Source of the DNA: Bin55 sp028819195
GTDB taxonomy: Bacteria; Pseudomonadota; Gammaproteobacteria; Pseudomonadales; Azotimanducaceae
Reading direction: 5' to 3'
Assembly (NCBI GenBank): GCA_028819195.1
Contig: JAPPMF010000015.1
Coordinates: 124,001-188,000, forward strand
DNA: 64,000 nucleotides
Part shown: positions 1 to 8,816 of the stretch, piece by piece
Numbering within the stretch: the first letter of the stretch is position 1
Layout: each line of letters begins with the position of its first letter
The notes under the pieces: generated by a model
Database searches by the model: none
The model's input: the letters and a program-made list of their open reading frames with translations, nothing else
Told to the model about the DNA's origin: nothing
Made by a program: the position numbers and the translations under genes

Positions 1-436
1 CAACACTCAGAGGGATTTCAGTTTTCGCGGTGGTACGGTCCAAGTGGATCTGTTCACATTCTCGTTCAAGAGCGGAATCAAGATTTTGGGCAACACCAAT
101 CATTTCAAGCGAACCTATCGCTGAAATTCTCGCTTCTTCCACCCACTGATATAGTTCTTGTGCGACCCCTGAAGCCGGGGAATGTTGGTGGTGTACACTA
201 GCGTTGTGATGTCTAACTTTTAACGCTAATTGATCACTAATTCCCCGAACCTGATCTAGTTCCTTGACGGAGCATCCGATAGTTGGTGACTTAACCGTGA
301 CGGACTTACCATGAAGCGAGGGTGTCCCTAAACTGAAACTGACATCTAAGTCCGTTTCATCCGCGATTGCTCGCATCGTAGATGTCAACGCACGTTTAAA
401 AGACTCTAACGGATTGTCAAAGAGATTGTCCGTCAT
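1..436 (-). CDS. cobT: Cobaltochelatase subunit CobT, N-terminal part (runs off the window start)
   Basis: This reading frame starts at the ATG at 436-434 and continues without a stop to base 1, so only about 145 N-terminal residues are present. The opening (MTDNLFDNPLESFKRALTS) and the following ARISAIGS-type segment match the CobT family, the von Willebrand A domain partner of CobS; the vWA domain itself would lie outside the window. In the aerobic cobalamin pathway CobS and CobT form the AAA chaperone that drives cobalt insertion by CobN. The start overlaps the end of cobS by 20 bases, which implies translational coupling. No other cobalamin genes are visible, and CobST pairs also occur without CobN, so the exact client is uncertain. 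Confidence 0.85.
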   Translation of the reverse strand, partial: MTDNLFDNPLESFKRALTSTMRAIADETDLDVSFSLGTPSLHGKSVTVKSPTIGCSVKELDQVRGISDQLALKVRHHNASVHHQHSPASGVAQELYQWVEEARISAIGSLEMIGVAQNLDSALERECEQIHLDRTTAKTEIPLSV

Positions 437-1445
437 AGGACTCTCTCGTGGTTCTTAATGTAATTCCCGTAGAGGCATCGCCGAGATCGGTCCCCATACA
501 CCGTTGATAGTACTCAGCAATAGTTGGGCGCTCCAATTCATCACACTTATTCATGTAAGTAACTCTAAATCCAAATGCTAAGTCATCAAAAATATCGGCA
601 TTTTCGGCCCAAGTTAGTACTGTTCGAGGTGACATTACAACCGATACATCGCCGTTCACAAAACCTCGCCGGGTTAGTTCTGCTAGACGAACCATATTCG
701 AGATTACCTCGCGCCCATTTTCCCGTTCATGCCAACTTTGTGCTTTCCCGTACACAATTTCAACTTCTACGTCGTGTGGTAAGTAGTTCAAAGTAGCAAC
801 GATATTCCATCGATCCATCTGACCTTGATTGATTTGTTGTGTCCCGTGGTACATACCAGTAGTATCGCCTAGGCCCACGGTATTCGTCGTACAAAACATC
901 CGAAACCAAGGATGAGGAGTAATCACACGGTTTTGATCTAATAAAGTGAGCTTTCCTTCGACCTCAAGTACTCGTTGAATTACAAACATCACATCGGGTC
1001 GACCGGCATCGTATTCGTCAAACACAATACAGGTCGGATGTTGTAAAGCCCACGGTAAGATCCCCTCTTTGAAGGTAGTTACTTGCAAACCATCTTCGAT
1101 TACGATTGCGTCCTTACCGACCAAGTCGATTCGGCTTATGTGGCTATCTAAATTTACTCGAATACAAGGCCAGTTCAAGCGCGCGGCAATTTGTTCTATA
1201 TGGGTTGACTTTCCGGTTCCGTGATACCCTTGAATCATCACTCTTCGGTTGTGGGTGAAACCTGCCAAAATAGCTAGAGTCGTATCGTGATCAAAGCGAT
1301 ATTCCTTGTCTATGAGTGGCACATAGTCCGTTCTCTCGCTGAATCCAGGTACTTTGATGTCAACATCTAAGTCGAACGTACCAGCGACGTCGACTAACCG
1401 GTCTGGAGATAATTCGGGACTTAGTCCCGATTCACTAAGTTTCAC
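417..1445 (-). CDS. cobS: Cobaltochelatase subunit CobS (AAA+ ATPase)
   Basis: The 342-residue product is close to the usual CobS length. It has a Walker A (GYHGTGKST, residues 73-81), a Walker B (CIVFDEYD, 139-146) and a downstream CTTNT sensor region, arranged as in MoxR/CobS-type AAA+ proteins. CobS hexamers act with CobT as a chelatase motor that couples ATP hydrolysis to cobalt insertion into hydrogenobyrinate diamide in the cytoplasm. The N-terminal 40 residues carry the VPGFSERT segment common to this family. It is the first gene of a cobS-cobT operon on the minus strand, with cobT overlapping its stop codon. The family assignment is firm; which metallocofactor it serves cannot be decided because cobN is not in the window. 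Confidence 0.92.
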   Translation of the reverse strand: MKLSESGLSPELSPDRLVDVAGTFDLDVDIKVPGFSERTDYVPLIDKEYRFDHDTTLAILAGFTHNRRVMIQGYHGTGKSTHIEQIAARLNWPCIRVNLDSHISRIDLVGKDAIVIEDGLQVTTFKEGILPWALQHPTCIVFDEYDAGRPDVMFVIQRVLEVEGKLTLLDQNRVITPHPWFRMFCTTNTVGLGDTTGMYHGTQQINQGQMDRWNIVATLNYLPHDVEVEIVYGKAQSWHERENGREVISNMVRLAELTRRGFVNGDVSVVMSPRTVLTWAENADIFDDLAFGFRVTYMNKCDELERPTIAEYYQRCMGTDLGDASTGITLRTTRESYDGQSL

Positions 1446-1762
1446 TTGATAATTTAGGGGTATATTCAGGAATGATGGGGATAGGTAAATTTTACGAGTT
1501 CTGCATTCTCGTTTGCGACACCCGGTTATCCTAAACTCAGTTGCAGCTCAAGATAAACGTGAGTTCGATCTGTGCACCACGACTCAACCAATCAGTCTGA
1601 CGAATTAATCCGAATCCATTTACTAGAGAATGGGTGGAATTTATATCGATACTACGAGGGTTTGCGTTGGCGTATGACGTTTGTGTGAACTATGGATTGG
1701 AGGAAACCTTAAACGCACAATCTCCAACCCAGCACAAATTCTAAAGTTCCCAAAAACTAACA
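1446..1762. other. Intergenic region between cobS and the helicase gene
   Basis: About 317 bases without a convincing reading frame on either strand. Both flanking genes are on the minus strand, so this is the 3' side of the helicase gene and the promoter side of cobS. I see no clear hairpin followed by a T run and no repeated motif. Confidence 0.5.
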
Positions 1763-3025
1763 CTAGAACAGGTCCGTTAAATCCTCCTCGTCTTGCTCCA
1801 ATTGGGATGACTTCGTTTTCTTAGATTCACTCCACGTCGAATACTTATTGAATTGTAAATACCCCTGATTCGAAAGAGTCTTGAACTTATCGTGAAATAG
1901 TATTGACCCACTAAGTCCGCTAAAGTATGCCCAATTAGTCGTTCGCGATATACCAACATAAATCCACTTTTGAATAAGGTCTAGTGAAAAAGCAGACCGA
2001 AAGTTTTCGCGTTCCAAATACGGCATTAACACAGCATCTAACGTGATACCTTTTATACTCGGATAGGCCATAATCTTGACCCTAGGCGAATCGAAATCGA
2101 TATTGTTACTGAAGAATATACCAGTTTTCTTTTCAATGTTTCGGGTAACCTCAAACTCAATACCCTCTGCTAATAAAACTTCTGTCAATCCAGGGGCGAA
2201 ACTGCTTGAGGGTAACAGAATAGCAATGCGTTCCGACTTTTCTAGTCTTACTTGAACACTTTCAATTAGTTTGCGCATTTCATCTGCTCGACTTCTCGCT
2301 GCATACAACTCAGGTTGCTGGCGGTCACCAACGAAATCGGGATGTTGCTGTAGAAATGCTAACTTTTGATCGGTCTCGATAAATTCAGCGGCAAGTTGCA
2401 CGATAAAGTCAGTGCAACGAAATCCTTCGGAAAATGATCGGATTAGTGGAGGACCATTCGACGATAAGATTTTTTGGACTTTCTTGAAGCCAATCCCAGT
2501 TTGGTACAACTGCTGATTATCGTCTCCGAAGACCGATACATGGTGGCTGAGTCGGTCCATGATCTTAAAAGCATTTTCGTCAAGATCTTGTCCTTCGTCG
2601 ACGATAATGAAATCGTAAATCTTTTCAGTAGCATTTGCATCTACGTGTTCCCAGACTTCTTCTCGGATCGCGGAGAAATCCGGAACACCGTCTTGTCCCA
2701 CGGGTAAAAAAGATGGCAAATTCACTGTGTGATACTTCCTGCACCAACTGTCAAAGGTGGGAATACGCCTAATTGGCAAGTCTAGCCGCTTGACTAACTG
2801 TTGCACGTAGTCACTAAGTACATTGTTAAAAACAAAGATCAAAAATCGACTTGGTTCAACGCGATAGTGATTGCGCAGGGTATGCGCGCGATACATTAGC
2901 GTGATGGTCTTACCTGATCCGGGCGGTCCGATCACAATCAAATTTTGCTCGGCCGGTAATACCGCAATTTCCTGTTGTGCTTGAGAAAGATTGGCAGCAT
3001 CTGGTACCTCTAACCAAAAGGTCAT
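1763..3025 (-). CDS. Compact UvrD-like superfamily 1 helicase or ATPase
   Basis: The 420-residue protein has the SF1 set of motifs: Walker A GPPGSGKT (33-40), DEAQ-like box VDEGQDL (142-148), a motif III-like FGDDNQQLY (166-174), a motif V-like MAYPSIKGITLD and a motif VI-like YVGISRTT near the end. It is much shorter than UvrD or Rep (over 650 residues), so the 1B and 2B accessory subdomains must be absent or minimal. Its ATG overlaps the stop of the upstream Hsp70-like gene as ATGA, so the two are translationally coupled and probably work together. Family knowledge supports a DNA-dependent ATPase or helicase; the substrate is unknown. A role in phage defence is inference from the neighbouring genes. 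Confidence 0.8.
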   Translation of the reverse strand: MTFWLEVPDAANLSQAQQEIAVLPAEQNLIVIGPPGSGKTITLMYRAHTLRNHYRVEPSRFLIFVFNNVLSDYVQQLVKRLDLPIRRIPTFDSWCRKYHTVNLPSFLPVGQDGVPDFSAIREEVWEHVDANATEKIYDFIIVDEGQDLDENAFKIMDRLSHHVSVFGDDNQQLYQTGIGFKKVQKILSSNGPPLIRSFSEGFRCTDFIVQLAAEFIETDQKLAFLQQHPDFVGDRQQPELYAARSRADEMRKLIESVQVRLEKSERIAILLPSSSFAPGLTEVLLAEGIEFEVTRNIEKKTGIFFSNNIDFDSPRVKIMAYPSIKGITLDAVLMPYLERENFRSAFSLDLIQKWIYVGISRTTNWAYFSGLSGSILFHDKFKTLSNQGYLQFNKYSTWSESKKTKSSQLEQDEEDLTDLF

Positions 3026-5424
3026 GACTTCGGAATGATTCCTTGAATTCCTAGCGGGAGATAACCGTCGTTTGACCCAGAATCGTCGCCTTTTTTGACT
3101 CGACGGTTACGTTCATCATCAATCTGTTTGAGCAATTGTTTATTGTTCGTCAATACGGCGGCATTTCGATACCAACTGAGTTCAAAGTCATTTTGAATCC
3201 GGAGATCGGGGAATTGTCGGATAGCTTCTTCTAATTCACCGTTGAAATCTCGCACTTCTGTGCCGGCTAGTTGCGCCAGTTCTATTTCCAATACTTGGTA
3301 AGGGGGGTCTGCACATTTGGATCGAGCCTCTTTTGCACACTCTACAGCCTCAGCGATTCGACCTCTCCTCTTGAAAGAAAGCGCTAAATTGAATAACGCC
3401 GCACCTGAGTGTGGTAGAAGTCTTGCTGACTCACGGTAGAATTTATCCTGACGGTCATAGTCTTGTAGATCACCACAAATCATCCCCATACGGTGTAAAC
3501 GCTGAGCATCTGGTGCTCGCTGATTGAGTCTCGAAAGCAGTCCAAGCGCTTTCTCGTTGTTGCCAAGCTCATGCTCAAGCCTAGCGATCTCGTCAATACA
3601 CCTTGTTTGCTGTCCAACGTTCATCGTTTCTGATCGCATCTGTTCTTCTAACTCTAAAATCCGTTCTCTCTCGGCGTTATGACTAGCAACATTGGAAAAA
3701 GGATTGCGGGTATCGTGGTACAGAACTACGTCCGGCGTAGCCGCTAAGGACATTTTCAACTCGACACATTGATTTTCGTCCATCCGATACTGGAGTCGTA
3801 GAGAATCACCCTTATTAACTACTGGATTCACTTGCCACGTGTCTTTAGAAACAACTAAATCTTCGGAATCTACCAGTTCAAGTCTCAACGGAAAAGAACT
3901 TCCGATGGCACTTTTAGGGGCACGGAGAGATCCGAGTTCAGACCATTCATTTTCCGTCGGGAACGGTAATCTAGCATTCGCGGGGACAAGTTGGATCGCA
4001 CCACCACCTTCAGTTTGGATTGAAATACTGTCAGAACTTGTAGGTGGTACTAGCCCTGAACCTCCACTAGCCAAGTGTAAAGCTTGTAATGCTGCACCCC
4101 GTGCGACACAAGTTTGGTTCTCTCCATGGTCTTTAAATGTGAGAATTTCTGCATTCACGAAGTACTTTGCAATCGCTGCCTGAATCTGCGGAATCAAACA
4201 ACTACCGCCAACGGCTAAGCAATAATGAACTTGCATTGGGTGTAAATCAGCTCGACTTAAAACGTTTTGTAGTGGTGCAAAGATTGAGCACGTCATGCCA
4301 TACTCTGATTCTCGGTGGTAGAGTAGATCTTCTTCTAGAAATTTATTCAAAGCGATTTCAAACTCCGCTAACGATAAAGAAGGTGATTCCAGAAACAACG
4401 ACTGACCACTTTTTAGTTCAACTTTAATTGTTCTCGTTAAGGTGTGTTTTATCCCTGCTTTGTTTCCTTCATAGTCCTTCTTTTTTTCCGCATGAGTTAA
4501 TAGACCGCAGAGTCCGATTTTTAAACTTTCGGCTGAACTGAGTAGTTGCGGAATGAGTTCTTTCGATTTTTCGAAGAAATCGAAATCATGTGACGTAACT
4601 TGATTTTGTACGTATAGTTTCGGAAGTAATACATCGACAACAATCGCGCGATCTATATCTCCACCACCTAGTCGATGGTATCTGGACACAGCACGGAGCG
4701 ACTGGCTCATTTCTCCGTTAGAACGTCGTAAGCTAAACAAAGCAACGTCACAAGTACCTCCACCGAAATCAAAGATGATGAGGTTTTTAGGTGAAGACAA
4801 ATCGAAACTTCTACCCTGCATATATAAATAGGAATACGCGATGAAAGCTGCAGTCGGTTCATTTAGTAGCGACAACTCCGAAGCCGGAATTCCTGCGGTC
4901 TCGGCAGCCCATTTGGTATCGGCTTTTTGATTGGGGTTAAAGGAAGCAGGAACTGTGACGGTCGAGTATTTGATTTGCGAATTACCCGTAGTCTTGATCT
5001 GTTCATTCAGAAACTGCAGAATCTGTGCCGCGATTTCTTTAGCATTGTTGAACCCTTCTCGAGCTCGATGAAAAGTTCGTTCAATACCCATCAGGTTTTT
5101 GGTATCCCAAAAAATGTTTTTGTCTTGCTCAAGACCGAACTTGTTCATCTGCCCACGACAGTGTATTGCACCATGTCCGATGTACACCATGCCGTTATAA
5201 ATTGCGATCGCGGAGGGTAATAATTCCCCGAAGTGTTTTCCGCTACGGGTTTCTTGAGCTACTTCAAGAACTTTGATTTCAAAATCAGATTTGCTTGGAT
5301 CGATGATGTCGATATATGCAAGCACTGAATTTGTCGTCCCAAGGTCGATCCCGACGACACGAATCGGTTGTGAGACTTTAGAGGAATTTGCTAGTTTCGA
5401 TACCACTTGGATTAATTCATCCAT
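3022..5424 (-). CDS. Hsp70-family ATPase with C-terminal TPR region
   Basis: The 800-residue protein begins with an actin/Hsp70-type nucleotide-binding domain: phosphate 1 motif GIDLGTTNS (about 25-33), phosphate 2 motif FDFGGGTCD (about 219-227) and adenosine-side motif VGGSCLIPQ. A beta-rich section follows where DnaK has its substrate-binding domain (roughly 470-580). Instead of the DnaK lid, residues after about 600 are helical with TPR-like periodicity (RLHRMGMI, AALFNLALSFKRRGR). It is longer than DnaK (about 640). No DnaJ or GrpE gene is nearby, so it is not the housekeeping chaperone. It is coupled by a 4-base overlap to the SF1 helicase gene downstream. I infer a dedicated two-gene module; its function is not known to me. 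Confidence 0.82.
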   Translation of the reverse strand: MDELIQVVSKLANSSKVSQPIRVVGIDLGTTNSVLAYIDIIDPSKSDFEIKVLEVAQETRSGKHFGELLPSAIAIYNGMVYIGHGAIHCRGQMNKFGLEQDKNIFWDTKNLMGIERTFHRAREGFNNAKEIAAQILQFLNEQIKTTGNSQIKYSTVTVPASFNPNQKADTKWAAETAGIPASELSLLNEPTAAFIAYSYLYMQGRSFDLSSPKNLIIFDFGGGTCDVALFSLRRSNGEMSQSLRAVSRYHRLGGGDIDRAIVVDVLLPKLYVQNQVTSHDFDFFEKSKELIPQLLSSAESLKIGLCGLLTHAEKKKDYEGNKAGIKHTLTRTIKVELKSGQSLFLESPSLSLAEFEIALNKFLEEDLLYHRESEYGMTCSIFAPLQNVLSRADLHPMQVHYCLAVGGSCLIPQIQAAIAKYFVNAEILTFKDHGENQTCVARGAALQALHLASGGSGLVPPTSSDSISIQTEGGGAIQLVPANARLPFPTENEWSELGSLRAPKSAIGSSFPLRLELVDSEDLVVSKDTWQVNPVVNKGDSLRLQYRMDENQCVELKMSLAATPDVVLYHDTRNPFSNVASHNAERERILELEEQMRSETMNVGQQTRCIDEIARLEHELGNNEKALGLLSRLNQRAPDAQRLHRMGMICGDLQDYDRQDKFYRESARLLPHSGAALFNLALSFKRRGRIAEAVECAKEARSKCADPPYQVLEIELAQLAGTEVRDFNGELEEAIRQFPDLRIQNDFELSWYRNAAVLTNNKQLLKQIDDERNRRVKKGDDSGSNDGYLPLGIQGIIPKS

Positions 5425-5466
5425 ACTTGGAATTTTTCCACTTTTGTGATTTGTTATACGAAAATT

Positions 5467-5682
5467 TTACGATCTCGAATTAGCATTGAATGAGGCTGAT
5501 AGAAAGTTGTGTACATATAACGATTCCAGTTGTATTTTTTGTGCAGTCACTGGACGACATTGCGTACCAGTCCCCAGTAGATATTCTCGATCTCGACTGA
5601 TAAATCTAGACTTTGTCGAATTATCTTTCGGAGATGAATGCTGAGCATACACATCACCAGAAATACAGAGCTTAGTTGCCAT
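5467..5682 (-). CDS. Possible small protein upstream of the Hsp70-like gene
   Basis: A 71-codon frame ends 42 bases before the Hsp70-like start on the same strand. I recognise no domain, signal peptide or membrane segment, and no good ribosome binding site precedes its ATG. Its position would suit a short leader gene of the same operon, but the base order is also compatible with non-coding sequence. Its ATG abuts the start of a decayed frame on the opposite strand. Treat it as doubtful. Confidence 0.22.
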   Translation of the reverse strand: MATKLCISGDVYAQHSSPKDNSTKSRFISRDREYLLGTGTQCRPVTAQKIQLESLYVHNFLSASFNANSRS

Positions 5683-5825
5683 ATGAAAATAGAACGGAGA
5701 CTGACAAACATTGAAGAAGCTTTGGACTAAGTCGTCACCAAGCTGGGGTTTTAGGGATTGTATTGGGCGGATGTATCTTCTTGGTTGTTGGTATTGCCCT
5801 CTTCTACTCGAAAATGTTCGGATAG
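5683..5825 (+). pseudogene. Relic of a small coiled-coil plus membrane protein (XhlA-like pattern)
   Basis: From the ATG at 5683 the frame reads MKIERRLTNIEEALD and hits TAA at 5728-5730. Reading on gives VVTKLG, and after a one-base shift the sequence continues as a hydrophobic helix (VLGIVLGGCIFLVVGIALF) ending YSKMFG and TAG at 5823-5825. A charged amphipathic helix followed by one membrane helix is the plan of XhlA-type holin-associated proteins. One nonsense change and one single-base deletion near 5745-5748 would explain the break. The two halves fit together well, but the gene is tiny, so chance cannot be excluded. Confidence 0.35.
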
Positions 5826-5910
5826 CGTGATTGCGCTATTATCCGCAAAACACAATCCCACCTTACTCGGACTGAGCGAAAGTTCAGTTGCGAATTAAGA
5901 CGACTTTCAA

Positions 5911-6417
5911 TTACAAAGTTATCCCTTCCTGTCTCAGAAACTGCGTCATGTCGTAGTGTGTAACATTTTCTTCTTCACACAAATCTGGGATTCTCATTCT
6001 TCTTTTTCGAGAATGATCGTTCGGCTTCTCCATACTCACGACGGGCAATCCAAGTGTAATGCCGAGACACACAATCGAGCAGTCAGCGGTGTCAATCGTT
6101 GCTTGTCGATCTCCGCTGTATTCCTTTATCACGTGTTGGTATTTCCTTGTCACTCTATTGAAGTGTTCTTGGTATGCTGTTCGTGGCCAACCTTCTTTCT
6201 CCAAACCAAAACAAGCTACTTTATTAGTTACTTTTAAAATTTCAATAAACCGCGCGTTAGGAATGCGCTCTAACTGGTGGGAAATTTCTTCAGTCCAACA
6301 GAATGCGCAGTCTTCCACGAGTGTGAAGATTTTTTTCCACAATGTAACGTGAACATCCGGTGGCATCGTCTGTAGTGGATTAGATATCCAAGACGTATCC
6401 AGACAAAACCTAGCCAT
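5911..6417 (-). CDS. DUF4411 family PIN-like ribonuclease (putative toxin)
   Basis: The 168-residue protein opens with a PIN-like first strand and acidic residue (MARFCLDTSW, Asp7), has glutamates near 43-44 and a TADCSIV segment with Asp near 112, followed by PVVSMEKPN. This layout matches DUF4411, a PIN-fold family annotated as a toxin-like nuclease. It abuts the XRE-ImmA/IrrE gene (that gene's stop is at 6418-6420, this ATG at 6417-6415), the usual partner of DUF4411. PIN toxins cleave RNA with two to four acidic residues and a metal ion. The pairing suggests a toxin-antitoxin-like or stress-response module within the first defence block. The target RNA is unknown. Confidence 0.75.
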   Translation of the reverse strand: MARFCLDTSWISNPLQTMPPDVHVTLWKKIFTLVEDCAFCWTEEISHQLERIPNARFIEILKVTNKVACFGLEKEGWPRTAYQEHFNRVTRKYQHVIKEYSGDRQATIDTADCSIVCLGITLGLPVVSMEKPNDHSRKRRMRIPDLCEEENVTHYDMTQFLRQEGITL

Positions 6418-7623
6418 TTACGGAGAGAAATATCTTTGAATATCGTCAAAATGTTGAAACTTTTCGATTCCCAAGAAACCTTGTGCATCGTCTACCGTAA
6501 TCATGTCATTTACCCAAGCTTCAAGTACGAGACCAGTGTAAAATTTGCCAACCCGTTTTTGAAAACGTGAACCATAGAACTTAGGTTGAATAGGTGGGGC
6601 TTTGTACTCGCTCTCTTGTCGAATTAACTCTGGGCGTCTTTTTTGCCAGTAAAAATCTTGATGTACGTAACCCAATTCGATTAATCGGATCAACGTAGCG
6701 TGCACACTCACCGCAAATTTCTTTGCGAGCATATCTAATTTAGAGTCATCAATGTGTTCCTTTGGACGATCTGGCTTAACAATTATGTTGTAAATCTCTT
6801 CTGCAGGAACTAGGAAAGCAGCGGCAAATCGATCGCACCATTGTTCAGTCTCCTTGTGCTTCCAACTCTTTGGTTGTTTAACGGTAAAAGTTCCTGAGAT
6901 TGCGCGTTGCTTGGACACAACATGCCCAAGTTCATGGGCTATCGTAAATGCCTGGGCACTTGGTGATTCTTTCGTGTACATGATTGTTGGCAAATCTGGT
7001 GTGAACAAACACATTCCTCGTGTTTTAGTTTTGATGAGTTCACTACGGTAGAGAACAAAAATACCATGCTGCATCAACGAGTCACGGAGTATTGAAGGAA
7101 ATTGGTCTCGTCCACTTCCCTTTAAACTGATTTGTTGGTGTGTGCTTGGACCTAATAGTTCTCTTGCTCTACCGGCTATAAGCTCTACATCATTGAGATC
7201 ATTAGCGTACAGGCTGGCTGGAACTTTTGGAATTTCGATTTCGAGAATTTCAGCGAGATCAAGTAAATTAAGTCGTTGGGTTTCTCCCCATCTCTGTAAT
7301 TTAAGCAAGGTTCGAGCTTCTTCCTCATCCACTGCTCCTCCTCGTGCTCGAAAGTCCGGAACACTCGACGTAGTCTCTAAATCAGGGACTTCGTACAGGA
7401 AAAATTCGAGAAATGGTCGTTCATACAATTTTGCCATTTCTCTCGCGGTCCCGAGCGTCGGGAGTATGCCAGATCGTGGATCTTCCCACTCAACAAGTTG
7501 CTCGATATTAACTTTTAACCGTTTTGCTGCACTATCCAACGAAAAACCAGAGTAATTTCGAGCCCAATGGAGTACCTGAGGATTAACCGTTGGTTGCTCG
7601 TAGCTCGGGTCACCTAGTTGCAT
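6418..7623 (-). CDS. XRE-type regulator fused to ImmA/IrrE metallopeptidase
   Basis: The 401-residue protein carries an N-terminal helix-turn-helix of the XRE class (about 15-70, with FSLDSAAKRLKV) and a central ImmA/IrrE zinc metallopeptidase domain with HELGH at 230-234 and the downstream WCDRFAAAFLVP segment that supplies the third ligand region. Such proteins bind their own promoter and cleave or inactivate a repressor-like partner; with DUF4411 they form a conserved two-gene unit. It is transcribed first and its stop lies directly against the DUF4411 ATG, so expression is coupled. The 235-base gap upstream is shared with the divergent HNH gene and must hold both promoters. An antitoxin role is inference from family pairing. 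Confidence 0.88.
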   Translation of the reverse strand: MQLGDPSYEQPTVNPQVLHWARNYSGFSLDSAAKRLKVNIEQLVEWEDPRSGILPTLGTAREMAKLYERPFLEFFLYEVPDLETTSSVPDFRARGGAVDEEEARTLLKLQRWGETQRLNLLDLAEILEIEIPKVPASLYANDLNDVELIAGRARELLGPSTHQQISLKGSGRDQFPSILRDSLMQHGIFVLYRSELIKTKTRGMCLFTPDLPTIMYTKESPSAQAFTIAHELGHVVSKQRAISGTFTVKQPKSWKHKETEQWCDRFAAAFLVPAEEIYNIIVKPDRPKEHIDDSKLDMLAKKFAVSVHATLIRLIELGYVHQDFYWQKRRPELIRQESEYKAPPIQPKFYGSRFQKRVGKFYTGLVLEAWVNDMITVDDAQGFLGIEKFQHFDDIQRYFSP

Positions 7624-7858
7624 TTACTTCTCTCGTAGTTCAATTCAAGTTTCCGATGATCTTGCCTGACGTAAACTTTACTCCTCCCTCACACCTAAAT
7701 TTCTGTAATCTCAATTGAGTTGTCAGCTCACAATATACAGAATCTGTCGTCCGTAATATTGTATCGGTTAGAAACGTGAACCATCAATTCGAATTTCCTG
7801 TACGAAGAGTCCAGTTAACGTGAAACCTTCGCCAATGTAATTCAAGGTAATTGACAAT

Positions 7859-8773
7859 ATGAAAAGAGAAGAACTGATCCAACGAGTTGACAATATGCTT
7901 GTATGGAAACAATTTGGACAAAGAGCTCCTCATAAACCACTGCTAATTCTCTATGCGCTCGGGAGGCTCATAAACGAAAAGCGACGAATGCTTGATTACG
8001 AGGAGGTTGAACGTGATCTAACGGGACTGTTACAACGATTCGGTCCACCACGTAAGAAACAACATGCCGACCAACCGTTTAAGCGACTTCCTAGAGATGG
8101 ATTATGGGAAATTGCACATCCACCTGAACTTACCGGCGATCGTAAACACTTTTCTTCTTTTCAAATGCGCAAATTCAAGGTTCAGGGTGGATTTCCGTCG
8201 GAAATTCACGATTTCTTCCTCGCAAACCCTGACATAGTTGAAACAGTTGTTCAATTGTTGTTACGAGATTTTCCTAAATCGTTTCACCCCGAGATTCGAC
8301 GTAGTGTTGGTCTTGATTGGACTACTACTATTCTGGATAAGGAATTAGCACTATTTACTTCGTTAACCGATAGAACTAAAACGAAGAGAAATCCTAGATT
8401 TCGCGCCGACGTACTTCGTGCATACTCGCGAAACTGTTGTGTATGCGGTTCTGATTTACGATTAGACGATTCACTGTTTGATCTCGAAGCTGCTCACATC
8501 ATGTGGCATGCCTATGGAGGTCCTGATGAAGTACCTAATGGTCTAGCCCTTTGCGGTTTCCACCACAAATCGTTCGATCACGGTGGGTGGGGATTGGATC
8601 ATAAGGAAACGGATTTCATTATTAAAGTCTCCGAAGACCTGAATGGGCAAAGCGATGCCATCAAACTCTTACTTGACTTTCAAAATCAACCGATTCGTTT
8701 GCCAAGGAAAAGTGCCCTCTTCCCCGACCATCGATACATCCAATGGCATAGTAAAGAAGTCTTCAGAGAATAG
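7859..8773 (+). CDS. HNH restriction endonuclease with sulfur-binding (phosphorothioate-sensing) domain
   Basis: The 304-residue protein starts with a segment typical of the sulfur-binding domain of ScoMcrA/SprMcrA-type enzymes (RAPHKPLL at 22-29, followed by ILYALGRL). Its C-terminal third is an HNH nuclease with zinc-binding cysteines (CCVCGSDL from about 192), AAH at about 211 and CGFHHKSFDHGG from about 231. Known relatives are type IV enzymes that bind DNA carrying phosphorothioate linkages made by Dnd systems and cleave nearby. No dnd or ssp genes are in the window, which fits a host that destroys foreign phosphorothioated DNA. It is a single gene, divergent from the ImmA gene and convergent with holA. 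Confidence 0.8.
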   Translation: MKREELIQRVDNMLVWKQFGQRAPHKPLLILYALGRLINEKRRMLDYEEVERDLTGLLQRFGPPRKKQHADQPFKRLPRDGLWEIAHPPELTGDRKHFSSFQMRKFKVQGGFPSEIHDFFLANPDIVETVVQLLLRDFPKSFHPEIRRSVGLDWTTTILDKELALFTSLTDRTKTKRNPRFRADVLRAYSRNCCVCGSDLRLDDSLFDLEAAHIMWHAYGGPDEVPNGLALCGFHHKSFDHGGWGLDHKETDFIIKVSEDLNGQSDAIKLLLDFQNQPIRLPRKSALFPDHRYIQWHSKEVFRE

Positions 8774-8816
8774 GCATAAATCGCGTTAAAAGTACTAAAG
8801 TAAGTACGGAAACTGA

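Noticed and set aside
3839..5220. Several plus-strand frames inside the Hsp70-like gene
   Set aside because: They are antisense shadows of a well-supported gene.
7731..7761. Weak inverted repeat CAATAT...ATATTG between the ImmA and HNH genes as an operator
   Set aside because: Only six bases per arm in AT-rich sequence, expected by chance.
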